DNA of 64,000 nucleotides from Streptomyces marianii. Lineage in GTDB: Bacteria; Actinomycetota; Actinomycetes; Streptomycetales; Streptomycetaceae. Shown one piece after another: positions 40,874-50,600 of the stretch. A program made the translations under genes and the position numbers. The stretch covers positions 4,577,001 through 4,641,000 of the forward strand of contig NZ_VAWE01000001.1 in NCBI RefSeq assembly GCF_005795905.1. The letters are read 5' to 3'. The notes under the pieces were generated by a model. It ran no database searches and had not been told where the DNA came from. It worked only from the letters and a program-made list of their open reading frames with translations. The first letter of the stretch is position 1; the number at the start of each line of letters is the position of its first letter.

Positions 40874-42556
40874 ATGAGTGTGGACACCAGAACGCCCCGG
40901 CCCGGGTTCGACGATCAGCTCCCCCTGAACACCCCCAAGGTGGACTGCGACCCGGCGCAGGTCATCGTGAACCACGCCAGCTTCCGCGTGAAGCTCGGCC
41001 CCAGTCAGACCAGGCGCCCCGTCCGGGGGATGGTCGACACCACCAGGATCCCCGCCCTCAGCGGTGCCGGTGCGCGTACCGTGGCGCGGCGCCGGGCACC
41101 CGTCGTATGGAGCGGGAAGTCCGCCCCGGGCGACCCCGGAGCCTCGGGGCTGCTGCAGGCCGTGCGCAGTGCCGGATCCATCACCCATGCCGGGCGCCGT
41201 TACGACGGCCGCGGGTACGACGGCCGTCCCGCGTTCGACGACACCCGGCCCTTCGACGGCGGGCACGGCCTCGACCTCGGCGCCGCCACGCAGGTCATGC
41301 CCCGGGCCGACGTGGCCTCCGCCCCTGACACCCTGTCCACTCCCGTCATCGGCGCCCAGCGACGGGAGCCGTTGCTGCCCTCGATGCGGCAGGCGGAGGG
41401 CGCGTACGACGCCTACGAGCCGTATGGCGAGGAGGCCGAGGAGGCGACCGAATTCGGTCCCCGCGACGGCCGCCGGACCGCGACCGCCTCGCACGGCGGC
41501 GTCCGGCACGCCTACTACCCCGGCCGCCGGATGAACCTCGGCGTCGTCCTGCTCCCGCTCCGCGTCTTCCTCGGCCTTATCTCCGTCTACGCCGGCATGG
41601 GCAAGCTCTGCGACCCCGTCTACTTCGACGGCGGCGAGCGCGGCTCCATGATCAAGTGGCTGGCATCCCTGGAGCCCTGGACCCTCGCGGAGCCCCTGCG
41701 CGACTTCGCCCTCGCCCACCCGGTCGGCGCGGGGCTCACCGTCGCGTTCCTCCAGGTCGTGGTCGGCGTGCTCACCGTCCTCGGTCTGTGGCAGCGCGTC
41801 GCGGCCGTTGTGGGCGCGTCGCTGTCCGCCGCCCTGATCATGACGGTCAGCTGGCGGACGGTCCCGGTGTACGACGCGCCGGACATCATGAACCTCGCCG
41901 CCTGGTCGCCGCTGATCATCGCCGGCGCACCCGTCTACTCCGTCGACGGCCGCCTCGCGGGTGAGGCCTGGCGCAAGCTCGGCCCGCGTTCCGAACTGTG
42001 GGAGCTGCGGCGCCGTGTACTGCGGCGCGGCGGCATCGTCGCCGCCGTCGTCGTCGGTCTGACGCTGCTGGTGGGCTCGGTCCTGGGCGGCGCCGTACGC
42101 TCCACGGAACTCGTGACCGTCCCGGGCCCGAACGCGGACCCGACCAACCATCTCCCGGGCACCGCGCTCCCCAGCGAGGCCGGGCGGCGCAGCCCGACCC
42201 AGCAGGCCGAGCGGAGCGCCCAGCCCGCCAGGAGCGAGTCGAGCAGTCCCCCCGCGGAGCGGGCCGAGCCGTCCGAGACGGCCGGCGAGACCGGCAGTGC
42301 GGGCGAGGTGGGCCGGCCCAGCGAGTCCCGGGGCACCGACGGGCAGCAGGCGCCCGTTCAGTCCGAGCCCGTGGACCCGCCGTCCGGCAGCTCGGGCCCG
42401 TCCTCGTCCGGAGCCGGCGACTCCGGTGGCACGGACGGCGGTACGGGTGCTTCTGTCGGCGGCTCCGACGGCGGAGGCGGCAACGGCGGTACGGGTGGCG
42501 GCAACGGCGGTGGTAGCGGCGGCAACCGGAACCCGATCGGCGGACTCCTCGGCTAG
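40874..42556 (+). CDS. DoxX-family membrane protein with long polar termini
   Basis: This 560-residue protein has a polar N-terminal region of about 220 residues, a DoxX-type four-helix membrane domain (about 225-360: VVLLPLRVFLGLISVYAG, GLTVAFLQVVVGVLTVLG, VVGASLSAALIMTVSW, LAAWSPLIIAGAPVYSVDG) and a further membrane helix (GIVAAVVVGLTLLVGSVLGG). A Ser/Pro/Gly-rich tail ends in SDGGGGNGGTGGGNGGGSGG. DoxX proteins act in thiol/redox membrane complexes in some bacteria; the role here is unknown. The tail looks like an extracytoplasmic unstructured region. Confidence 0.82.
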   Translation: MSVDTRTPRPGFDDQLPLNTPKVDCDPAQVIVNHASFRVKLGPSQTRRPVRGMVDTTRIPALSGAGARTVARRRAPVVWSGKSAPGDPGASGLLQAVRSAGSITHAGRRYDGRGYDGRPAFDDTRPFDGGHGLDLGAATQVMPRADVASAPDTLSTPVIGAQRREPLLPSMRQAEGAYDAYEPYGEEAEEATEFGPRDGRRTATASHGGVRHAYYPGRRMNLGVVLLPLRVFLGLISVYAGMGKLCDPVYFDGGERGSMIKWLASLEPWTLAEPLRDFALAHPVGAGLTVAFLQVVVGVLTVLGLWQRVAAVVGASLSAALIMTVSWRTVPVYDAPDIMNLAAWSPLIIAGAPVYSVDGRLAGEAWRKLGPRSELWELRRRVLRRGGIVAAVVVGLTLLVGSVLGGAVRSTELVTVPGPNADPTNHLPGTALPSEAGRRSPTQQAERSAQPARSESSSPPAERAEPSETAGETGSAGEVGRPSESRGTDGQQAPVQSEPVDPPSGSSGPSSSGAGDSGGTDGGTGASVGGSDGGGGNGGTGGGNGGGSGGNRNPIGGLLG

Positions 42557-43063
42557 AAGCGTCCTGAAGATCTTGAAACTGGGCCCGGTCTGCCCTGGTT
42601 TGCGGCGATTGACATTTGCCGGCAATCCGGGGTGAGCCGGGCGGCCGGAGCAAGATCTTCATCGGTCTTCCAGGGCGCGTTGCGAAAGGCCCTCCGGCCC
42701 GCGACGCCTGGCACGCAGCGAGGTGCCGCGCGGGGCGCCGCGGGCCGGAGGGCCCATCCGACCACGGCTCTGGACCGCATACGGCCCAGGACCGGCGGAC
42801 GGCGGGGAGGGGCGGTCATCGAGCGCGAGTGGTGGTCGGTGGCCGCCCCTTCGTCGATGACCGCTTCTGCGGGTCCGGCGCTTGAGCGCCCTGCCCGGCT
42901 CGGCTTCCCGCCCCGGGGCTCACGTCCGCGGGGAGGCGGAGCCCGGCGGAGGAGGCGGCGCGCGGGGGGAAGCGGTGCGGAGCGCGCCCGAGAGAGATGC
43001 GTTGCGCGCGGTGCCTTGCGAGAGGGGTGCGTTGCGGGGGTGCCGGGGCGAGGCGCCGGTGTC
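42557..43063. other. Intergenic stretch without a supported gene
   Basis: About 500 bases lie between the convergent DoxX and nucleotidyltransferase genes. Open frames here are Arg/Gly/Pro-rich and lack ribosome binding sites. Several short GC-rich inverted repeats are present, but none stands out as a terminator. Confidence 0.4.
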
Positions 43064-43783
43064 TCAGCGCGGCGGCTGGGAGGTGAGTTCCCTCGCGGCC
43101 TCGGTGAGGTCCTTGGCCGTGTCGATCGCCCGCCAGTACGCCCCCTGCGGCAGCGGGAACCCGGCCAGTGAGCGCTCCCGCGCCAGCCGGGGGAACGTGG
43201 TCCGCTCGTGGTCGCCCCGGTCGGGCAGCAGGTCCGTGAAGGCCGCCGAGAACACGTACACGCCGGCGTTGATCAGATACGGCGACGGCGGCGACTCGAT
43301 GAAGTCGAGGACGTGGCCGAACTCGTCCGTCTCCACGGCGCCCCACGGGATACGGGGACGGGCCAGGGCGAGCGTGGCGGTGGCGTCGCGTTCCGTGTGG
43401 AAGTCGGCCATCTCACGCAGCGAGAAGCGGGTCCAGATGTCGCCGTTCGTCGCGTACCAGGGCTCGTCCGGGTGCGGCAGGCTCTTCGCGGCGTGCTTCA
43501 GGCCGCCACCGCGGCCCAGCGGCTCCGTCTCGACCACGGTCGTGACGCGCAGCGGCAGCACGGCCGAGTCGAGCCACTCCTGCAGTACTTCGGCGAGGTG
43601 CCCGCACGAGACCACGACGTCCGTGACGCCTTCGGCGGCGAGCCAGGAAAGCTGGTGGCCGATGATCGGGGTCCCCGTTCCGGGAATCTCGACCATCGGC
43701 TTGGGGCGGTCGTCGGTGTACGGGCGCAGCCGGGATCCCTGGCCGCCCGCCAGGACCACGGCCTGGGTCGGATGGGTCTGCAT
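43064..43783 (-). CDS. Sugar-phosphate nucleotidyltransferase
   Basis: This 239-residue protein has the NTP_transferase fold. The signature is AVVLAGGQGSRLRPYTDDRP followed by KPMVEIPG, then VVVSCGHLAEVLQEWL, EPLGRGGGLKHAAKSL, WYATNGDIWTRFS and INAGVYVFSAAF. It resembles mannose-1-phosphate guanylyltransferases and glucose-1-phosphate thymidylyltransferases but lacks a C-terminal beta-helix. It probably makes an NDP-sugar for cell-surface glycans; the exact sugar and nucleotide are not determined by sequence alone. Confidence 0.85.
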   Translation of the reverse strand: MQTHPTQAVVLAGGQGSRLRPYTDDRPKPMVEIPGTGTPIIGHQLSWLAAEGVTDVVVSCGHLAEVLQEWLDSAVLPLRVTTVVETEPLGRGGGLKHAAKSLPHPDEPWYATNGDIWTRFSLREMADFHTERDATATLALARPRIPWGAVETDEFGHVLDFIESPPSPYLINAGVYVFSAAFTDLLPDRGDHERTTFPRLARERSLAGFPLPQGAYWRAIDTAKDLTEAARELTSQPPR

Positions 43784-43858
43784 AGGGGCACGATATGCGG
43801 TGCCCCTCCCGCGGCTCCTCCCGCCCCGCCCCCCGGCCGCTCCCGGCCGGGCAGGGCG

Positions 43859-44293
43859 TCAGCCGCCCCAGTTGCCCTGTGCCTGCTGCGAGACGCCGGA
43901 GGCGAAGGAGGTGTCGCAGACGGGGCGGGAGAACGACTGGGCGCGCGTGGGCCCGTAGCGGGCGACGGCGGCACGGCCCAGGTCGCGGGCGATCGTCATG
44001 CAGTGCCGCGCGAGTGACGGACGGCCCTCGACGGCGCGCTGGAGATTGGTGAGCGCGACACCCGGGTCCTTCTGCTGCAGGTCCGTGAGGAGCTTCTCGC
44101 GGAGGACCTCGTGTGGGGCACGGGACGCGGCGCGGACCGACACGTGCTCCGAGGACGCGGTGAGCATCTGGGACTCGGTACTGCGGTTCGCCCACGGGAC
44201 GCTGGTGACCGCCAGGGTTCCGGAGAGCACCAGGACGACGGGCAGGACGAGAGCGAGAGTACGGCCGATACGGCGGGCTGCTGTCTGGGTCAC
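43859..44293 (-). CDS. Hypothetical secreted or membrane-anchored protein
   Basis: This 144-residue protein has an N-terminal signal or anchor (IGRTLALVLPVVLVLSGTLA). A helical region follows with EVLREKLLTDLQQKDPGVAL and LARHCMTIARDLGRAAV, and two Cys (residues near 102 and 128). It is unrecognised but looks like a genuine Streptomyces gene between the nucleotidyltransferase and msiK, all on the minus strand. Confidence 0.65.
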   Translation of the reverse strand: MTQTAARRIGRTLALVLPVVLVLSGTLAVTSVPWANRSTESQMLTASSEHVSVRAASRAPHEVLREKLLTDLQQKDPGVALTNLQRAVEGRPSLARHCMTIARDLGRAAVARYGPTRAQSFSRPVCDTSFASGVSQQAQGNWGG

Positions 44294-44425
44294 GGAGGCG
44301 AGCGTAGCGGCCGGTAGCGATGTGGAGACATTTAGTCACCCCCGCGAGGGATGTTTCGAGGGAATCTTTCGAATCACAGGTTGACGCTGGTGTGCGAATC
44401 GCCCGGTTTGGCGGGGTATTTATCG

Positions 44426-44476
44426 CCACATGGCAGCGGTCCCCTCGCGGAAGGCGAGGGGGCCGCTGCCATGTGG
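44426..44476 (-). terminator. Strong hairpin terminator after msiK
   Basis: Arms of about 23 bases (44426-44448 and 44454-44476) are complementary with one mismatch around a 5-base loop, starting 10 bases beyond the msiK stop at 44486. Confidence 0.8.
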
Positions 44477-44485
44477 CGTCGTACG

Positions 44486-45622
44486 TCAGTCGCTCAGTCG
44501 CTCGCCCGTCGACGTCGAGAAGACGTGCGTCTCGCCCGGTCGCGGGACGACGTGCACCTCCGAGCCCTTCTCGGGCACGGACCGGCCGTTGACCCGGACC
44601 ACGAGGTCCTTCATCTCGCCGCCGACCTCGGCGGTGCCGTACACGTAACCGTCCGCGCCGAGCTCCTCGACGACGTTCACGGTCACGGCGAGGCCCGCCG
44701 GAGCGTCGTCGGTGTCCTTGGACAGCGACTGGGCGGTGGCTCCGTTCAGCTCCACCACGTCAAAGTGCTCGGGCCGCACGCCGACCGTGACGGTGCGGTC
44801 GCCTCGGTCCGCTGCCGCCGACAGTGCCTCGCGGCTCACCGGGACGACGCTGTTGCCGAACTTCACACCGCCGTCGGTGATCGGCACCTCGACGAGGTTC
44901 ATGGCCGGGGAGCCGATGAAGCCGGCGACGAACAGGTTCGCCGGGCGGTCGTACATGTTCCGCGGCGAGTCGACCTGCTGCAGGAGGCCGTCCTTCAGCA
45001 CGGCGACGCGGTCGCCCATCGTCATGGCCTCGACCTGGTCGTGCGTCACGTACACCGTGGTGATCCCGAGGCGGCGCTGGAGACTCGCGATCTGGGTACG
45101 GGTCGAGACGCGGAGCTTGGCGTCGAGGTTCGACAGCGGCTCGTCCATGAGGAAGACCTGTGGCTCGCGCACGATGGCGCGGCCCATCGCCACACGCTGC
45201 CGCTGACCGCCGGACAGCGCCTTGGGCTTGCGGTCCAGGTACTCGGTCAGGTCGAGGATCTTCGCGGCCTCCTCGACCTTCTGCCGGATGGTGGCCTTGC
45301 CGACGCCGGCGATCTTGAGCGCGAAGCCCATGTTGTCCGCGACGGTCATGTGCGGGTAGAGCGCGTAGTTCTGGAACACCATGGCGATGTCCCGGTCCTT
45401 CGGCGGGAGGTGGGTGACGTCGCGGTCACCGATGCGGATGGCTCCGCCGTTGACGTCCTCGAGCCCGGCGAGCATCCGCAGGGATGTCGACTTGCCGCAG
45501 CCGGAGGGGCCGACGAGGACGAGGAACTCGCCGTCCTCGATCTCGATTTCGAGGCCGTCGACCGCGGGTTTCGTGGAGCCCGGGTAGATCCGGGTCGCCT
45601 TGTCGAACGTGACAGTGGCCAT
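44486..45622 (-). CDS. msiK: Multiple-sugar ABC transporter ATPase MsiK
   Basis: This 378-residue ATPase belongs to the MalK/UgpC family. It has Walker A LVGPSGCGKSTSLRMLAG, the Q loop MVFQNYALYPHMTV, signature LSGGQRQRVAMGRAIVR, Walker B VFLMDEPLSNLDAKLR and switch His in TTVYVTHDQVEAMTM. A C-terminal MOI/TOBE regulatory domain follows (VTVGVRPEHFDVVE). In Streptomyces MsiK energises several sugar importers whose permeases are encoded elsewhere. No permease gene is adjacent, which fits its role as a shared ATPase. ATG 45622 is the family start. Confidence 0.93.
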   Translation of the reverse strand: MATVTFDKATRIYPGSTKPAVDGLEIEIEDGEFLVLVGPSGCGKSTSLRMLAGLEDVNGGAIRIGDRDVTHLPPKDRDIAMVFQNYALYPHMTVADNMGFALKIAGVGKATIRQKVEEAAKILDLTEYLDRKPKALSGGQRQRVAMGRAIVREPQVFLMDEPLSNLDAKLRVSTRTQIASLQRRLGITTVYVTHDQVEAMTMGDRVAVLKDGLLQQVDSPRNMYDRPANLFVAGFIGSPAMNLVEVPITDGGVKFGNSVVPVSREALSAAADRGDRTVTVGVRPEHFDVVELNGATAQSLSKDTDDAPAGLAVTVNVVEELGADGYVYGTAEVGGEMKDLVVRVNGRSVPEKGSEVHVVPRPGETHVFSTSTGERLSD

Positions 45623-45802
45623 GGTGATGCGTCCCTTCACCGGCAGGAACGTGCCGGACGATCCGAGTAAAGGAAGGATGGGTCTAGTCCACCGAAGTGA
45701 ACTCCGGGTGACGGTACCCTGCGCCGGCCGTTCTGTCAGTAGTCGGAGGCACCGGAGTTCCCGGTGGGCACGCGCGCTGATCCGGTTACACTCGTCCGCA
45801 GT

Positions 45803-45876
45803 GCCTCCTTAGCTCAGCTGGCCAGAGCAACGCACTTGTAATGCGTAGGTCGTCGGTTCGAATCCGACAGGGGGCT
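45803..45876 (+). tRNA. tRNA-Thr (anticodon TGT)
   Basis: A full cloverleaf is present: acceptor GCCTCCT with AGGGGGC (one G-T pair), D arm GCTCAGCTGGCCAGAGC, anticodon stem ACGCA/TGCGT with loop CTTGTAA (anticodon TGT at 45837-45839), variable AGGTC and T arm GTCGG TTCGAAT CCGAC. The CCA end is not encoded. A terminator follows. The toxin island begins just downstream. Confidence 0.95.
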
Positions 45877-45882
45877 CTGAGA

Positions 45883-45919
45883 AACCCCAGGTCACATAGC
45901 CCGTGACCTGGGGTTTTTT
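45883..45919 (+). terminator. Intrinsic terminator after tRNA-Thr
   Basis: AACCCCAGGTCAC (45883-45895) pairs with GTGACCTGGGGTT (45903-45915), followed by a T-run. Confidence 0.9.
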
Positions 45920-45967
45920 GTTACTCGGGGCATGGCGGGTAACACGGCCGGGGTGCCGTGACTTGGC

Positions 45968-45991
45968 TTGCGTGAGCGATGCGTGAGCGGA
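45968..45991. repeat. Left copy of 24-bp direct repeat bracketing the toxin island
   Basis: This 24-base stretch contains GCGTGAGCG twice in tandem. It recurs with one mismatch (A to T) at 61931-61954, 16 kb away, at the other side of the Rhs/SUKH island. Confidence 0.65.
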
Positions 45992-46004
45992 GCCGCTCGG
46001 AGAC

Positions 46005-46213
46005 CTACTTCTTGGGCTTCCGGCGCTTGGTCTTCTTGGCGGCCTTGGCCTGGGCTTTCACCCTGTCCTTCGGTGTGCCGCCCTTGCCCTCGCCGCGTCG
46101 GCGTACTGGAGCCGCTTGCCGTGGAAGCAGTGCAGGCACGTGAAGTTGCAGCGGTAGAGCAGCTGCAGGTACAGCATTCGGATCTTCCTGATCCCGGTGA
46201 CTTCCCCGATCAC
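46005..46213 (-). pseudogene. Radical SAM protein, N-terminal fragment with frameshift
   Basis: From GTG 46213, behind AAGGAG, the frame reads IRKIRMLYLQLLYRCNFTCL then HCFHGKRLQYADA. The CNFTCLHC segment is the CX3CX2C radical SAM iron-sulfur motif as in peptide-modifying enzymes. The frame turns to RARAAHRRTG and stops within about 50 residues. A second frame then gives GKGGTPKDRVKAQAKAAKKT and a basic Lys/Arg tail to the stop at 46005. The remaining 250-400 residues expected of a radical SAM enzyme are missing. I read it as a truncated and fused remnant beside the tRNA gene. Confidence 0.55.
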
Positions 46214-46318
46214 ATCGGCTCCTTCGGCTGACTGCCTGTTGGGAGCCCGATAGTGGCTTTCTGTCCGGGGACCTCATCACCGCGTTCAGGGACGGTCCGA
46301 GGACGTCCTGGGACGTTT

Positions 46319-47011
46319 TCAGTGACCTGCGAAGGACTCCACCATGCTGAGGACGCGCTTCGTGTCCGACAGGTCGGGCAGGACGTCAGTAGCGCCGGCC
46401 GCGGTCAGTTCCTCCGGCGTGTGGATGCCGGAGGCGACGGCGAGGATCCCGGAGCCCGTGGTCAGAGCCGCTTCGACGTCGCGCGGGGTGTCCCCCACGA
46501 GGACGGTGGGGACGTCGGCCGAAACACCGCGAAGTCGCTGCGCGCGCTCGCGGGCGACAGCGACCAGATGGGGACGGAGCTCAGCGTCCGCTCCGTAGGC
46601 GCCCACCGGTAGATCCAGCAGGGAGTCGAGGCCGAACGCGGACAGCTTCACACGAGCGTTGGCGGCGATGTTGCCGGTGAGAACGGAGGAGACCCAACCG
46701 CTCTGAGCGGAGGCGGCCTTCAGCGCCTCATGGACACCGGGCAGGGCAGTCCCGCGCCTGCGCAACTCCTCCAGGCGCGATTCCCCCGCCTGCGCGAGCG
46801 CCGTCTCGATGAAGTGCCAGTCAGGTACGGGCAGCCCTTCGCGGACGAACATGTCGCGCATGATCAGTCGATCGGTACGCCCCTCGGTACGCGCCGGCTC
46901 CGTGGGCTCGCGCCCCGAGAGGGCAGCGAAGGCAGCGGCGTAGATCTCCTTGCTCACCCCTGCGTTCTCGATGAGGGTGTGGTCGATGTCCCACAGGACG
47001 AAGAGCTCCAT
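46319..47011 (-). CDS. HAD-superfamily hydrolase
   Basis: This 230-residue protein has the HAD motifs: I in LFVLWDIDHTLIENAG (nucleophile Asp and general acid Asp), II in VSSVLTGNIAANA, and IV in TVLVGDTPRDVEAAL. The helical cap between residues 20 and 85 is of type C1, as in phosphoglycolate phosphatase-like enzymes. The substrate is unknown. ATG 47011 is taken because the upstream extension is short and atypical. It is transcribed away from the toxin island. Confidence 0.87.
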   Translation of the reverse strand: MELFVLWDIDHTLIENAGVSKEIYAAAFAALSGREPTEPARTEGRTDRLIMRDMFVREGLPVPDWHFIETALAQAGESRLEELRRRGTALPGVHEALKAASAQSGWVSSVLTGNIAANARVKLSAFGLDSLLDLPVGAYGADAELRPHLVAVARERAQRLRGVSADVPTVLVGDTPRDVEAALTTGSGILAVASGIHTPEELTAAGATDVLPDLSDTKRVLSMVESFAGH

Positions 47012-47106
47012 GGCGCCAGAGTAGGCAGTCGGCATGGCTGCGCTTCAGCCAAGGCGTCCCAGAACGTCCTTGCGCGATCACGCGGTGCGCCGATTCGATA
47101 GCTGCT

Positions 47107-47609
47107 GTGAACGACCGACTGCGCACCGTGCTCGGCCAACGCGGCGTCTCGCCCGACTCGCTTGCCGAGGTCTGCGAGGTAGATCCCAAAACGGTGAGCC
47201 GGTGGCTGGTGGGCGGATTCCCCATGCCCGGCACCGCTTCCGCGTCGCGCGACACCTGCGCGTGGAAGAGACCTTCCTCTGGCCCGAGCCGTCCAAGCGC
47301 CCCGGCCAGCCGCGGGACGGGTTAGGCACCGAACTGGTCGGCACCTACCAGAACAGGGCCGGCGTGCCCCGGGACGTCTGGCTCGCGCTGCTGCGAGAGG
47401 CTCGGCACGAGATCGGCGTCCTCGTCTTCTCCGGCACCTTCTTCGCCCAGTCCAACCCTCACGTCGCCAAGATGCTCTCCGAACGTGCCGCCGAGGGAGT
47501 GCGGGTGCGCCTGTGCTTCGGCGACCCCGACGGGCAGGCAGTCGCCCTCCGGGGCCGCGAGGAGGGAATCGGCGACACCCTCGCCGCCAGGTTCCGCAGC
47601 CGGTGGTGA
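47107..47609 (+). pseudogene. HTH regulator with C-terminal DUF5919-type domain, frameshifted and truncated
   Basis: From GTG 47107 the first frame gives an HTH ([32 protein letters not shown]). At about 47213 coding character moves to another frame: [60 protein letters not shown] and [20 protein letters not shown]. Such XRE-DUF5919 proteins are common orphan regulators in Streptomyces. The second frame runs into the Rhs reading frame near 47600 and its own end is lost. The protein is broken twice: a one-base shift and a 3' fusion. Confidence 0.7.
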
Positions 47610-50600
47610 CCGCGCACCTGGGCGGTGACGACGGCCGCGAGTTCTCCGCGCGTGCGGGCAACTACGCCACCTCCGCCACCGACGCGGCCATTCCCACGGT
47701 GGGCCCCGAGCTCGCGGTGCGCCGCACCTACAACTCGCTCGATCCGCGTACCGATACCGGTTTCGGCACCGGGTGGGCGAGCCGGTGGGACATGAGGCTG
47801 CGGGAGGAGGTGCAGACGAACACCATCCTGGTCACCCTGGACAGCGGGTCCCGCATCCGCTTCGGTATCAATCCGGACGGCACCTACGCGGGGCCGTCCG
47901 GGTCGACCACCACGCTGAAGCGCGAGGTCGAGGGATGGGTGCTGAGGGAACGATCGGGCACCACCTACCACTTCACCTCCAACGGACTGGTGTCGCAGGT
48001 CAAGGACGCAGCGGGGCGGGCCCAGACGCTGCGCTACCGTGACGAGGACGGTGGTCCGCTGGAGTCGGTGACGGACGTCCTGTCCGGGCGGTCGCTCAAC
48101 TTCACATGGACGGGCGACCACATCACCTCGGTGGCCACGAGCGCCATCGGCCCGACGGTGCCGGGACTCGCATGGACGTACCACTACACCGGGGTCAGCC
48201 TGACCAAGGTCTGCTCGCCCGCGTCCCCGACTGCCTGCACGGTGTACACGTACGAGGACGGCTCGCTGTACCGCTCCATGGTGATGGACGAGAACCCGGT
48301 CGCCTACTGGCGGCTCGGCGAGCAGGAAGGTTCCACCGGGGCCAGCCAGGCGCCCTCCCGCACCGGCCTGAACGACGCCGCCTACAGGGACGTCCTGCTC
48401 GGGCAGCCGGGAGCGATCGCCGGCACCAGCGACACGGCGGCCGGCTTCGACGGCACCGACTCCTCTGCCGAGATCCCGGAGAACACGCTGCGGACCTCGA
48501 CCTTCCTCTCGGTCGAGCTCTGGTTCAAGACCACCAAGCCCGGTGTACTCCTCGGCTTCCAAGGCGGTGACATCGATGCGGGCCAGCCGGAGTACGCCAG
48601 TCCGATCGCCATCGACACCGCGGGCAGGCTCCGGGCCCAGTTCGAGATCACCGGCCAGCCGGTGACACCCATGGTGTCGTCCAAGACGGTCACCGACGGC
48701 GCCTGGCACCATGTCGTCCTCTCCGGCGCGGGCACCACCCAGACGCTGTACCTCGACGGCGCGGTGGTCGGATCCCTGACCGGTCCGATCGACCACTACG
48801 GGAAGGCCAACGCCTACCTGGGCGCCGGCTGGTCCAGCCCTGCCTGGGACGGCCAGGCCGCCGGCGTACGCCACTTCGACGGGACCCTGGACGAGGCCGC
48901 CGTCTACCACCACGCCCTGGACGCGGCGACCGTAGCGGCCCACTACGCGGCGCGGGCGAAGACGCCACGGATGACGAAGGTCGTCCTGCCGTCGGGGCGG
49001 ACGCACGCCACGGTCGCCTACGACACTGCAAGCGGTCGGGTGACCAGCACGACCGACGCGAACGGCGGAGTGTGGAAGGTCTCGGACCCCACCTACTCGT
49101 CGGGCTCGGCCGCCTACCAGGATGCCGTCATGGCCCAGTCCCCGGCCGGGTACTGGCGCCTTGGCGAGCGCAGCGGCGCACAGGCCGTCAGCGTCACGGG
49201 GGACGGGATGGACGGCTCCTACCGTGACGGGGTGAACCTGGGCAGTCCCGGCGTGTTCGCGGACGGCGACAACACCTCGATCGATCTGGACGGCACCGAG
49301 GGAGCGGTCAACGTCCCGTCCGATCCGCTGGAAACCACCTCCACCATGAGCCTGGAGCTGTGGTTCCGCACCTCCAAGCCCGAGAGCGTCCTGTTCGGGT
49401 TCCAGAACTCCGAGCTGGGCCAGACACCCACCTCCATCACGCCGGCGCTCCTCATCGACCGCGGCGGCAAGCTCCGCGGCCAGCTCGACAAGAGCCAGGC
49501 GGGCACCACGATCGCGTCGACCACCGTCGTCACGGACAACGAATGGCACCACGTCCTGCTCACCGGCTACAGCGGTGGGCAGGCCATGTACCTCGACGGG
49601 GTGCGGGTGGGTACGCTCCCGAATCCGATCAAACCGATCACCCTGCCCAACGCCTACCTCGGCGGCGGGTACACGACCACCCCGTGGGACGGTCAGCTCG
49701 CCGGTACCAAGTACTTCTCCGGCCAGATCGACGAGGCCGCCCTCTACACCACCGCCCTCGGCGTGGGCAGCGCCGGGCAGCACTACCGGGCCCGTACCGC
49801 CCTGATATCCGGTGACGGCCCGCACTACCGCGGCGCGGTGACCGGCGACGCCCCCGCCGGCTTCTGGCGTCTCGACGAGCCCGAGGGCGCCACGCAGGCG
49901 GTCAGTGAGAGCGCCGCCAACGACGGCGCGGGTACGTACACCAACGCCACCCTGGCCACCACCGGCATCTTCGGCGTCGAAGACGGCCACGCCGCCCAGT
50001 TCACCGGTACCGGCCACATCGCCGTCCCCAGCAGTCTCGTCACCGAGTCGACCGACGTCGCCGTGGAGCTGTGGTTCCGCACCACCAAGCAGGGCGTCCT
50101 GCTCGGACTGCAGAACGCGCCGATCGGCAGCACGCCGACGGACGCTCGGCCCGTCCTGAACGTCGGCGCGGACGGAATGTTGCGCGGCCAGTTCTGGACC
50201 GCCGACCAGCCGAACGGCGCCACCCCGATGAAGTCGGCCGTCACCGTCACCGACAACGAATGGCACCACGCCGTCCTGAGCGCTTCCGGCAGCAGCCAGG
50301 CGCTCTACCTCGACGGCATCAAGGTGGGCACCCTCAACCGCGCGGCCCGCCACATGCCCGGCGTGTACGCGTACCTGGGCGCCGGATACGCCAACACCGC
50401 CTGGATGGGCGTGACCACCGCCGGCACATACCGTTTCACCGGTCAGCTCGACGAGGTCGCCGTCTACCAGCACGGCCTGACCGAGGACCAGGTCGGCGCG
50501 CACTACCGGGCCCGTACGCGCACCAGTGCGTCCGGCCTCGCCTCGTCGATCGTGGTCACCGACCCCGCCGGGCACGAGGTCACGACGACGTACGACGCCC

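Noticed and set aside
42616..43171. Plus-strand frames between the DoxX and nucleotidyltransferase genes
   Set aside because: They are Arg/Gly-rich without family resemblance, and the longer one overlaps the nucleotidyltransferase antisense.
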